Source of the DNA: Grimontia indica
GTDB lineage: Bacteria > Pseudomonadota > Gammaproteobacteria > Enterobacterales > Vibrionaceae
Length of the DNA: 38,644 nucleotides
Assembly (NCBI RefSeq): GCF_000333895.2
Contig: NZ_ANFM02000040.1
Location: forward strand, 1 to 38,644
Direction: 5' to 3'
Of this stretch, positions 17,084-24,384 are shown piece after piece; position 1 is the stretch's first letter, and every line of letters begins with the position of its first letter. The position numbers and the translations under genes were made by a program. The notes under the pieces were generated by a model that was not told the DNA's origin, did no database searches, and saw nothing but the letters and a program-made list of their open reading frames with translations.

Positions 17084-18314
17084 GCATGCGGCAGCCCTTG
17101 CCGTTGTCCTGTTTTTTGTCCCGACGAAAATCGCTGTCGCCGGCATCAGCCTGTATCTGGCCGATTTTCTTGGTATCGCTTCGCTTGGCTTTCTTATGCT
17201 TATTGCATTGCGCGGGCAATTGCTGCAGTCGACACTTAAAGCAGGCGGCTTCATCTTTGTGTTTGTCATCTACATTGCGCTTTCAGGCATTATCAATGAT
17301 GTCCCGCTGAAACTGGTGATCATTGAAATGATCCAGTGGCTTTCCGTTGCCGCCTTTCTAGGAGTTTTACATCAGGCTGGCTTACTGGCTTCACCACGTT
17401 TTCTATCGCTGCTGGCGCTTTATACTTTTGCCGGCGCCCTTTACACCGCGGGCTGGCACTTGATGCATCCCGCGTTCAACGACTTCAAACAGCTTGGAAA
17501 TACCAAGTATTTCTTTGGTTTTACCTGCGCCTTGCTATACATCCTCCGTAACCAAATCCGATTCGGTCATGTGTTATTGGCTGCGGCAGTCGTGATGCTC
17601 TTGATGTCCGGTGAACGTAAAGCCTTATTAGGTATGGCGATGCTTGTCGCCTGCGATCTGGTGTTCTGCCGGGAAGTGCATCATCCGCGTTCACGACAAA
17701 CCGCTTTTGCACTGGGAACCCTCGGCTTTTTAGGCGGCATTCTGACCCTGCTTTCCATCTGGTACATGGTTGGCACTCACGCCATCCTCGATAAGTTTGA
17801 GTTTACCCAGTTCGACATCCTTTTTGCCGACCAACACGAAGCGCGCTGGGATTCTGAGCTTTGGCGAAAACTCTTACTCGCTAATGGTTTTGCCCTGTTT
17901 CTGGAATACCCCATTTTCGGCGTCGGCCCCAAGATGCTCCCTGTCTATATCGCCAACTATTTCCAAAATCAGGAGCTCGCGATTTATACCCACAACTTCG
18001 CCCTCGATGTAGCGGTTGAGTACGGGCTGGTAGGTCTGACGATATTGATTGGCGGATTCCTGTTAGGGCTTCGTCACCTTTTCGGGCAACGGTTTATCAA
18101 TCCAGTGGCCTTTCTTCTTGCGGTGTACATTCTGGCCATGGTGCTGTTTGTGGCCGTTAACAGCACCATCATGCTGATGTTCCTGTTTCCATTTTTCATC
18201 AATACGCGCACGGCACCTGAGCCTGTTTCCGAGGCGTCCATGTCTTCGATTGACGCTTCCTCAAACGCCGTGACGCCGCTTTCTACTATTGAGTTTCAAG
18301 AGGATAAGAAATGA
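17067..18314 (+). CDS. Wzy-type polysaccharide polymerase (O-antigen polymerase family)
   Basis: This is a 415-residue integral membrane protein with about ten to twelve hydrophobic helices and a large loop towards the C-terminal half. The loop region carries the Wzy_C-like signature FGVGPKMLPVY, then a THN triplet, then VEYGLVGLTILIGG. Such proteins join lipid-linked repeat units on the periplasmic face. ATG 17067 is chosen because it starts just before the first membrane helix; the longer frame would overlap the previous gene by 170 nt. Its stop overlaps the sulfotransferase start (ATGA). Sequence similarity in this family is low, so the assignment rests on topology, motif and context. Confidence 0.82.
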   Translation: MTRSLEHAAALAVVLFFVPTKIAVAGISLYLADFLGIASLGFLMLIALRGQLLQSTLKAGGFIFVFVIYIALSGIINDVPLKLVIIEMIQWLSVAAFLGVLHQAGLLASPRFLSLLALYTFAGALYTAGWHLMHPAFNDFKQLGNTKYFFGFTCALLYILRNQIRFGHVLLAAAVVMLLMSGERKALLGMAMLVACDLVFCREVHHPRSRQTAFALGTLGFLGGILTLLSIWYMVGTHAILDKFEFTQFDILFADQHEARWDSELWRKLLLANGFALFLEYPIFGVGPKMLPVYIANYFQNQELAIYTHNFALDVAVEYGLVGLTILIGGFLLGLRHLFGQRFINPVAFLLAVYILAMVLFVAVNSTIMLMFLFPFFINTRTAPEPVSEASMSSIDASSNAVTPLSTIEFQEDKK

Positions 18315-19123
18315 AGTTCAGCCTAGCCCGACAACGCGCTTTTGACCAAACTCTGAATGCGCCGGATTTTGTCCTGGTTTACCAAATGGGTAAGGTTGGC
18401 TCATCATCCATTGAAGCATCCCTTGAACATGCCGATATCCCGAGTTGGCACATCCACACCTTCGACGACAACGAAGAGTTTCAGATGTACCACAATACCG
18501 ATGACGTGGCCTGTTTCTTCGACTGGCACATCCGTGCGGCATACAAGCTGACCCTGTCTCACCGGAAACGTATTCTGCAAAAACGAGATCACCTGAAGAT
18601 CATCACGCTAGTGCGCGATCCTATCGCGACCGTCGTGTCGCGCTTTTTCCAGGACCTCCACATTCAGTTCATCGCGGGTAAAAAGAACGAAGCCATTCAC
18701 GGAGATATGGATTCCACACTCCGCCATCTGACTGACGCCTTTGAAACCCAGATGCGTCTTGATTACTTCACCGGCTGGTTCGACAGAGAACTCAAACGCC
18801 ACTTCGGCATTGATGTGCTTAAACACGTTCAGGATCCCTCTCAAACCCATTGGCGCATCGAGCAAGGGGGCTGTGATGTGCTGTTGATGAAATGCGAAGC
18901 GATTAACCAGTCAACAGATGTGCTGGGGGAGTTTCTTGAACTACCGGACTTCAAGCTGCAATCCAGCAACGAGGCTTCGAACAAGTGGTATTCAGCGCTT
19001 TATCAACGCTTTAAAGAAACGTACCCGTTTGAGCGTTTATTCCATCTGTATGATGCACCACTGTATCGCGCCGTCTACAGTGAAGAGGAAATCACTCAAT
19101 TTAAACAGAAATGGGGCCAGTGA
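18311..19123 (+). CDS. NKWYS-family sulfotransferase, probable polysaccharide sulfation
   Basis: This 270-residue protein has the two nucleotide-binding signatures of PAPS-dependent sulfotransferases. A 5'-phosphosulfate loop, KVGSSSIEASL, lies at residues 28-38, and a 3'-phosphate motif, VRDPIATVVSRFF, at 101-113 contains Arg102 and Ser110. It also carries the string NKWYS at residues 224-228, which names the family of putative capsular polysaccharide synthesis proteins (Pfam PF10364). It is translationally coupled on both sides: ATGA with the polymerase gene, TGATG with the next glycosyltransferase. Neighbouring cysD, cysN and a permease would supply activated sulfate. Sulfation of the exopolysaccharide is the natural reading, but the acceptor sugar and position are unknown. 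Confidence 0.84.
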   Translation: MKFSLARQRAFDQTLNAPDFVLVYQMGKVGSSSIEASLEHADIPSWHIHTFDDNEEFQMYHNTDDVACFFDWHIRAAYKLTLSHRKRILQKRDHLKIITLVRDPIATVVSRFFQDLHIQFIAGKKNEAIHGDMDSTLRHLTDAFETQMRLDYFTGWFDRELKRHFGIDVLKHVQDPSQTHWRIEQGGCDVLLMKCEAINQSTDVLGEFLELPDFKLQSSNEASNKWYSALYQRFKETYPFERLFHLYDAPLYRAVYSEEEITQFKQKWGQ

Positions 19124-20166
19124 TGAAAACCGTTCTCCATATTACGGAAGCGTTTGGTGGCGGCATCCAAACCGCGCTGTGCAGCTATGCGAAATCGACC
19201 CAAGGGGATCCGATTCGTCATCACCTGTTTGCCAGATTACGCCCCAATGACGATACCGGTATGGCGGTCACTACCCTGTTCGACGATGTCCAGACCATGG
19301 AGGGGGGCTTACTGTCTTTCTTCCGTGAAGCGAGAAAAGCGGTGCTTCAACTGCAGCCGGACGTGATTCATCTTCACTCCAGCTTCGCAGGTTTTTTGGG
19401 CCGCTTCCTTCCCAAAAAGGGCAACACAAAAATTGTTTACACACCACATTGCTATGCGTTCGAACGCCGCGATATTTCTGATTTGATGCAGAAAGTCTAC
19501 ATGCAGCTTGAAACATTCGGTCTTTCACGCATTGATATGATCGCAGGGTGCAGCGAAAGGGAATGTGAGCTTGGGTTTGCGCTGGGCGCCCAAAAGGCCG
19601 TTCACCTCAACAATTATGCAGACTTGGACAAAGCACTCTCTTTTTCAGAGACCCAGACTGAGCGCCCTCCATTTAACGTCATGGTGGTTGGCCGGGTTTC
19701 TCCTCAAAAGGACCCTCAGTTTTTGCTGGATACCATCACCAGCCTGAAGACTTACCCAGAGTTCAGTCAAATTAAGCTGCACTGGCTGGGTGGCGGTGAA
19801 CCTGAAATGGAGCAAGCGTTGAGAGAGGCGGGCGTTGAGGTGACAGGAATGATCCCCCATCAGCAACTGATGGAAACGCTGAACAGTGCCGATTTGTATC
19901 TCCACACCGCAGCGTGGGAAGGCATGCCGCTGACCATTCTGGAAGCCGCAAAACTGCGCATTCCTATGGTATTGCGCATCATCGGTGCGACCCAGAACCT
20001 GCACTATCCGTTTATGGTGAGCTCGCCAGACACCATGGCAAAGCAAATCATCAATTACTGCAAACGCCCCGATCACCCGGATTACCAACAAGCCATTGAT
20101 GCCTTCAACAGCGACTTCAGTGCGGAAAAACAACGCGAAGCTTTGCACCTGATTTATGAGGCCTAA
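19123..20166 (+). CDS. GT4-family glycosyltransferase
   Basis: This 347-residue GT-B glycosyltransferase has an N-terminal domain beginning KTVLHITEAFGGGIQTAL and a donor-binding domain with VVGRVSPQKDP. The EX7E motif is EGMPLTILE (near residue 267). ATG 19123 overlaps the sulfotransferase stop (TGATG); an in-frame ATG at 19111 would add four residues. It is the second of only two non-initiating glycosyltransferases in the locus. Which sugar it adds cannot be told from sequence. Confidence 0.86.
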   Translation: MKTVLHITEAFGGGIQTALCSYAKSTQGDPIRHHLFARLRPNDDTGMAVTTLFDDVQTMEGGLLSFFREARKAVLQLQPDVIHLHSSFAGFLGRFLPKKGNTKIVYTPHCYAFERRDISDLMQKVYMQLETFGLSRIDMIAGCSERECELGFALGAQKAVHLNNYADLDKALSFSETQTERPPFNVMVVGRVSPQKDPQFLLDTITSLKTYPEFSQIKLHWLGGGEPEMEQALREAGVEVTGMIPHQQLMETLNSADLYLHTAAWEGMPLTILEAAKLRIPMVLRIIGATQNLHYPFMVSSPDTMAKQIINYCKRPDHPDYQQAIDAFNSDFSAEKQREALHLIYEA

Positions 20167-20169
20167 GCA

Positions 20170-21891
20170 ATGAGCGCGGTGGTGGCACTCTTAATTGCAG
20201 GCTTGCTGGGAACATTGCTGCTTACCAATCTTCGTCCAGCGCTGGTATTTGGTGCCGTTTTCACCGCATTGCTGACACTGGATATCGTCCCTGCCGTTCA
20301 GCTGTTCAATAACTTCACCAACACGGCGCTCATTACCTTGGTGCTTTTGGTGATGGTCTCTGTGATCCTTGAGCGCACGCCTTACATCAGTGCCCTGGGC
20401 CGTTGGTGCACTCAGGGTTCTCTTCGTAAAGTCACCGTTCAAACCACCCTGTCGGCAGGCCTGCTTTCTGCGGTCATCAACAATACCGCTGTGGTTTCAA
20501 CGCTGATGCGCAGCATGACCAAAAGTCAGCACCCTGCCGGCAAGTTGCTGATTCCACTTTCATACGCAGCCATTCTTGGCGGTACCATGACGCTGATTGG
20601 CACCTCCACCAACTTGCTCGTAAATGGCTTTACCCTTAATGCCGGCTTGCCCGGGATTGGCTTTTTCGATTTTTCCTTGATTGGCGTACCTGTATTTCTC
20701 GCCGGTGTCTTGGTGATTACGCTGGTATCTTTGGCGCTGCTGCCTTCGCGTCAGAGCGGCGCTCAGGAAACCTCACAAAGTTATCTTCTGGAGTCACAGC
20801 TAAACCCTGACTCTCCCCTCGTCGGCCAGAGCGTTGAACAAAGTGGACTTCGCCACCTTGAGCGCCTGTTTTTGGTGGAAATCATTCGTGCCGAGCACGT
20901 TATCTCTCCAGTTTCCCCCTCGGAACAGCTTCAAGGTAACGACGTGTTGGTGTTTTCCGGTGACTTGGAAGCCACAGCATTGCTGGAAAAATTCAAAGGG
21001 CTATCTCCCCGAACCCAAGGTGAACACCTGCCTTCGGATAATCTGGTGAGTGTCGTCATCACCCCGCAGGCAGTCATTGCCGGAAAAACCATTAAGTCAC
21101 TCAATTTCCGTGCACAGTTCGGCGCCGCCGTGGTCGCCGTCAAGCGCGGGGAAAACAAAATCACCGGAGGCCTAGGTCAGGTGAAGTTGCAAGGCGGGGA
21201 TCTTCTGGTACTGGCCGTGGGGCAGGATTTTTTCAATCGTGGCAATCTCGCCCAGAACTTCATTCTGGTGGGGGAAAGGGAAAACAATGCCCTGCTAAGT
21301 GGCACCCAATCTTTTTTGTTCTGTGGCGGCGCTGTCTTCGCACTGATTGCCAGCTTTTTCGAACTGCTCCCATTGTATAAAGGACTTATCCTTCTCCTCG
21401 CTGGCGCTGTAGCAGCGCGCTTGGTGTCCATTCATGATCTAAGGCGACGATTTCCTTTTGAACTGGTCTTAGTGATTGGCTCTGCATTAGGTCTGGCGCA
21501 AGCCATCAGTGTGACGGGTCTGGCAGATAGTCTGGCAACACTTATCATGGGCACAGGTCAACACGGCGGACCTTTCGGTGCCTTGGTGATTCTTTATCTC
21601 GCCACCTGGTTGATGACCGAGCTTATCACCAATAACGCCGCTGCGGCGATAAGCTTTCCGGTTGGCTTGGCCATTGCGGCACAATATCAGATCGACCCTA
21701 TGCCCTTTATCATGACGGTCGCTTTCGCAGCCAGCTCAAGTTTCCTCTCTCCGTTCGGGTACCAAACCAACCTCATGGTATATACAGCAGGCCGCTATGT
21801 ACCAAGGGATTATCTCAAAGCCGGACTGCCACTGAGTCTTTTATATGGTGCCCTTGTTCTTTCTCTTATTCCCTTGGTTTTCCCCTGGTAA
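20170..21891 (+). CDS. SLC13-family anion permease with RCK domains, likely sulfate uptake
   Basis: This 573-residue permease has about ten membrane helices in two halves. Each half carries a family signature: GTSTNLLVNG near residue 150 and TELITNNAAAAISFPVG near residue 490. Between the halves, at about residues 200-355, lie two soluble TrkA_C/RCK domains (GNDVLVFSGDLEATALLEKF and GGDLLVLAVGQDF). This is the layout of SLC13-type sulfate permeases such as those often found beside cysDN. Position four genes after cysN, in a run of coupled genes, supports sulfate import for ATP sulfurylase. Other divalent anions are possible. There are 3 nt between the previous stop and this start. Confidence 0.85.
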   Translation: MSAVVALLIAGLLGTLLLTNLRPALVFGAVFTALLTLDIVPAVQLFNNFTNTALITLVLLVMVSVILERTPYISALGRWCTQGSLRKVTVQTTLSAGLLSAVINNTAVVSTLMRSMTKSQHPAGKLLIPLSYAAILGGTMTLIGTSTNLLVNGFTLNAGLPGIGFFDFSLIGVPVFLAGVLVITLVSLALLPSRQSGAQETSQSYLLESQLNPDSPLVGQSVEQSGLRHLERLFLVEIIRAEHVISPVSPSEQLQGNDVLVFSGDLEATALLEKFKGLSPRTQGEHLPSDNLVSVVITPQAVIAGKTIKSLNFRAQFGAAVVAVKRGENKITGGLGQVKLQGGDLLVLAVGQDFFNRGNLAQNFILVGERENNALLSGTQSFLFCGGAVFALIASFFELLPLYKGLILLLAGAVAARLVSIHDLRRRFPFELVLVIGSALGLAQAISVTGLADSLATLIMGTGQHGGPFGALVILYLATWLMTELITNNAAAAISFPVGLAIAAQYQIDPMPFIMTVAFAASSSFLSPFGYQTNLMVYTAGRYVPRDYLKAGLPLSLLYGALVLSLIPLVFPW

Positions 21892-21900
21892 GGCAATTTC

Positions 21901-23214
21901 ATGATCTCCCAAATTGTTCACCGTATTCAATCCATCGGCCCTGCCCGCCGCCAGTTTCTGTTCCACGCTGCACTTGCCGCTCTCTTCCGGGTCCTATCTG
22001 CAGCTGCGGCATTTTTACTTAGCGTGGTTGCCGCTCGGGTGCTAGGGGCGCAACAATCCGGGCTGTTTTTCCTTGGTATGAGTCTTGCCACTTTGTTGGG
22101 AACACTGAGCATGTTGGGGATGGAAAACGCCCTGCTTCGTTTTATTGGGCATGCCGGAGAGCAAGACAACACCCATTTGACCAATCAGGTGTTTACCAAT
22201 GCGCTGCTTGCGGTTCTTCCCACCTCCGCCATAGTCGCAGGAATCACCTATCTCGTAGCACCTTTTCTGGCGTTGAATGTATTTAGTAAACCAGAGGCGA
22301 CAGATAGCTTGCGCTATTTTGCTCTGGCGATCCCTTTCATTAGCCTGTTTTTCCTCAATGGCTATGCCCTGCAGGCAACACGCAAGGTGATTGCCTCCGT
22401 TTGTTCGATGCAGCTAGGCGTCACTATGCTGGCACTTCCTGCACTGTTATTACTCGGGCATTACGACCCCAAACCTATGGCTGACTCTGCGTCTGTGCTC
22501 TACGTTGCCGCCTCGGCACTGGTGATGATAAGCGGACTGTGGCTGTGGTTTCGTGTACCGGAAAATAAGCTGGACACCAGCGATCGCCAGATGCCCGCAC
22601 TTTGGAATGCAGCTCCCAATCTTTGGTTGATCTCAGCCACCAGTCAGGCGATCCCCTGGGCATCCGTCGTGATTGTGGGGCTATTCGTGACATCTGAAGA
22701 GGTTGCATATTTTTCTGCTGCTCAGCGAACATCCCTACTTATCAGCTTTATGTTGATGGTCATCAATTTCGTCGCTGCGCCGCGATTTTCGGCCCTGTTC
22801 AAAGCAGGTAAACTGGACGAGCTCAAACGCCTTGCACAGTTTTCGACCCGATTGATGATTGTTTTTTCCATACCGGTTCTGGCTGCTGTGCTTATCTGGC
22901 CAGACACCATCATGACGCTGTTTGGCCGGGAATTTTCAGAATCAGGCCAACTTCTGGTGATCCTTGCTGTTGGCCAAACCATCAATGTCATGACAGGATC
23001 TGTCGGATTTCTTCTCACCATGTGTGGCTATGAAAGAGACTTGCGCAATATCACCCTGCTTGCCGGGATACTTACCGTGACTTTGATACTGATATTAACG
23101 TCAATATGGGGAACCGTCGGCGCAGCGCTTGCAGTGAGTATCGGTATGAGTACACAGAACATTCTGGCCGTGCGCAAGGTCGAAAAAAGACTCGGTTTCT
23201 GGCCGATTGGATAA
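21901..23214 (+). CDS. Wzx-type flippase (polysaccharide biosynthesis/MATE-like)
   Basis: This 437-residue membrane protein has twelve to fourteen hydrophobic helices and the start pattern of PST-family exporters: a basic N-terminus, then RVLSAAAAFLLSVVAARVLGAQQSG. It should flip the lipid-linked repeat unit to the periplasm for Wzy. It begins 9 nt after the permease gene with an AAGG site and is the last gene of the accessory locus. No clear terminator follows before galU, so some read-through into galU is possible. The family is clear; the substrate is inferred. Confidence 0.88.
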   Translation: MISQIVHRIQSIGPARRQFLFHAALAALFRVLSAAAAFLLSVVAARVLGAQQSGLFFLGMSLATLLGTLSMLGMENALLRFIGHAGEQDNTHLTNQVFTNALLAVLPTSAIVAGITYLVAPFLALNVFSKPEATDSLRYFALAIPFISLFFLNGYALQATRKVIASVCSMQLGVTMLALPALLLLGHYDPKPMADSASVLYVAASALVMISGLWLWFRVPENKLDTSDRQMPALWNAAPNLWLISATSQAIPWASVVIVGLFVTSEEVAYFSAAQRTSLLISFMLMVINFVAAPRFSALFKAGKLDELKRLAQFSTRLMIVFSIPVLAAVLIWPDTIMTLFGREFSESGQLLVILAVGQTINVMTGSVGFLLTMCGYERDLRNITLLAGILTVTLILILTSIWGTVGAALAVSIGMSTQNILAVRKVEKRLGFWPIG

Positions 23215-23356
23215 GCGGTTCTTGTTGAAGGGTCCCTCTGGGCTCATAATCAAACAATGAGACAGATTTGCAACGATTAAATGTTAACATTCCAAAAAGC
23301 CCAATTTTTAATACAGGGCGACTAGTTAGTTGGATGATGTAAATTAAGGACAAGCT

Positions 23357-24223
23357 ATGATCAAGAAGTGCCTCTTTCCAGCGGCTGGCTACGGGACCCG
23401 TTTTCTGCCTGCCACTAAGTCGATGCCAAAAGAAATGATGCCTATCGTTAATAAGCCACTTATTGAGTACGGCGTTGACGAAGCCATTGAAGCCGGCATC
23501 ACCGGTATGTGTATTGTTACTGGTCGTGGTAAGCACAGCCTGATGGATCACTTCGACAAAAACTACGAGCTGGAACATCAAATCAGCGGCACCAACAAAG
23601 AAGCACTGCTGGGAGATATCCGCGCAACTATCGATGCAGCTTCATTCACCTATATCCGCCAAAAAGAAATGAAAGGTCTAGGTCACGCTATCCTAACCGG
23701 CCGTGAGCTGGTGGGTGATGAAGCGTTTGCCGTTGTACTGGCAGATGACCTGTGTGTGAATCTGGAAGACGGCGTGCTTTCCCAGATGGTTGCACTGTAC
23801 AAGCAGTTCCGCTGCTCCATCGTTGCTGTGGAAGAAGTACCGGAAGATGAGACTCACAAATATGGCGTCATTTCCGGTGAAGAGATGCGTGACAACCTTT
23901 ACCGTGTCGACAACATGGTAGAAAAGCCAGAGCAAGGCACCGCGCCAAGTAACCTGGCGATCATCGGCCGTTATATTCTGACCCCAGACATTTTCGACAT
24001 CTTGGAAAAAACAGAACCAGGCAAAAACGGTGAAATCCAGATCACCGATGCCCTGCTGAAACAAGCACAAAGCGGCTGTGTACTGGCTTATAAATTCAAA
24101 GGTGAGCGCTTTGACTGTGGTAGCGTTGAAGGCTTTATCGAAGCGACCAACTATTGCTATGAAAATATCTATCTGAAGTCTGATGCACCGAACCAGCCTC
24201 AAAAAACGGTAAAAACAGGCTGA
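23357..24223 (+). CDS. galU: UTP-glucose-1-phosphate uridylyltransferase
   Basis: GalU makes UDP-glucose from UTP and glucose-1-phosphate, the donor for lipopolysaccharide core and many exopolysaccharides. The 288-residue protein has the nucleotidyltransferase signature PAAGYGTRFLPATKSMPKEM (residues 8-27), VLADD near residue 130, and a FDCGSVEGFIEA segment near the C-terminus. The ribosome binding site is AAGGA. galU belongs to the conserved Vibrio neighbourhood with uvrA rather than to the imported block, yet its product could feed the VpsL-like enzyme. It ends at a terminator hairpin that also contains the LexA-type box of uvrA. Confidence 0.97.
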   Translation: MIKKCLFPAAGYGTRFLPATKSMPKEMMPIVNKPLIEYGVDEAIEAGITGMCIVTGRGKHSLMDHFDKNYELEHQISGTNKEALLGDIRATIDAASFTYIRQKEMKGLGHAILTGRELVGDEAFAVVLADDLCVNLEDGVLSQMVALYKQFRCSIVAVEEVPEDETHKYGVISGEEMRDNLYRVDNMVEKPEQGTAPSNLAIIGRYILTPDIFDILEKTEPGKNGEIQITDALLKQAQSGCVLAYKFKGERFDCGSVEGFIEATNYCYENIYLKSDAPNQPQKTVKTG

Positions 24224-24268
24224 TCGATTCAGGCTGAAACACCGTTAAAACCTGCATGTTGCAATACT

Positions 24269-24305
24269 GAAGAAAGCTGTATGTTTATACAGCTTTCTTC
24301 TTTTT
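24269..24305 (+). terminator. Terminator of galU, overlapping the uvrA SOS box
   Basis: A perfect 14-bp stem (GAAGAAAGCTGTAT / ATACAGCTTTCTTC) with loop GTTT is followed by five T residues. It is an excellent intrinsic terminator and encloses the LexA-type operator. Confidence 0.9.
24277..24292 (+). promoter_or_regulatory. LexA (SOS) box of uvrA
   Basis: The sequence CTGTATGTTTATACAG is a perfect CTGT-N8-ACAG LexA operator with an AT-rich core, 92 nt upstream of the uvrA start. LexA control of uvrA is well established in gammaproteobacteria. Confidence 0.85.
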
Positions 24306-24384
24306 CATCACGCGATAATGTGGGATACTTCCTCATTCGTTTTTTCTTCAGGCTGCAAACCTGAGCGCTAAGGGCAAGGTAGAC

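Noticed and set aside
23215-23356. Insertion-sequence or attachment-site remains at the right border of the accessory block
   Set aside because: No inverted repeats, transposase fragments or direct repeat matching the left border were seen.
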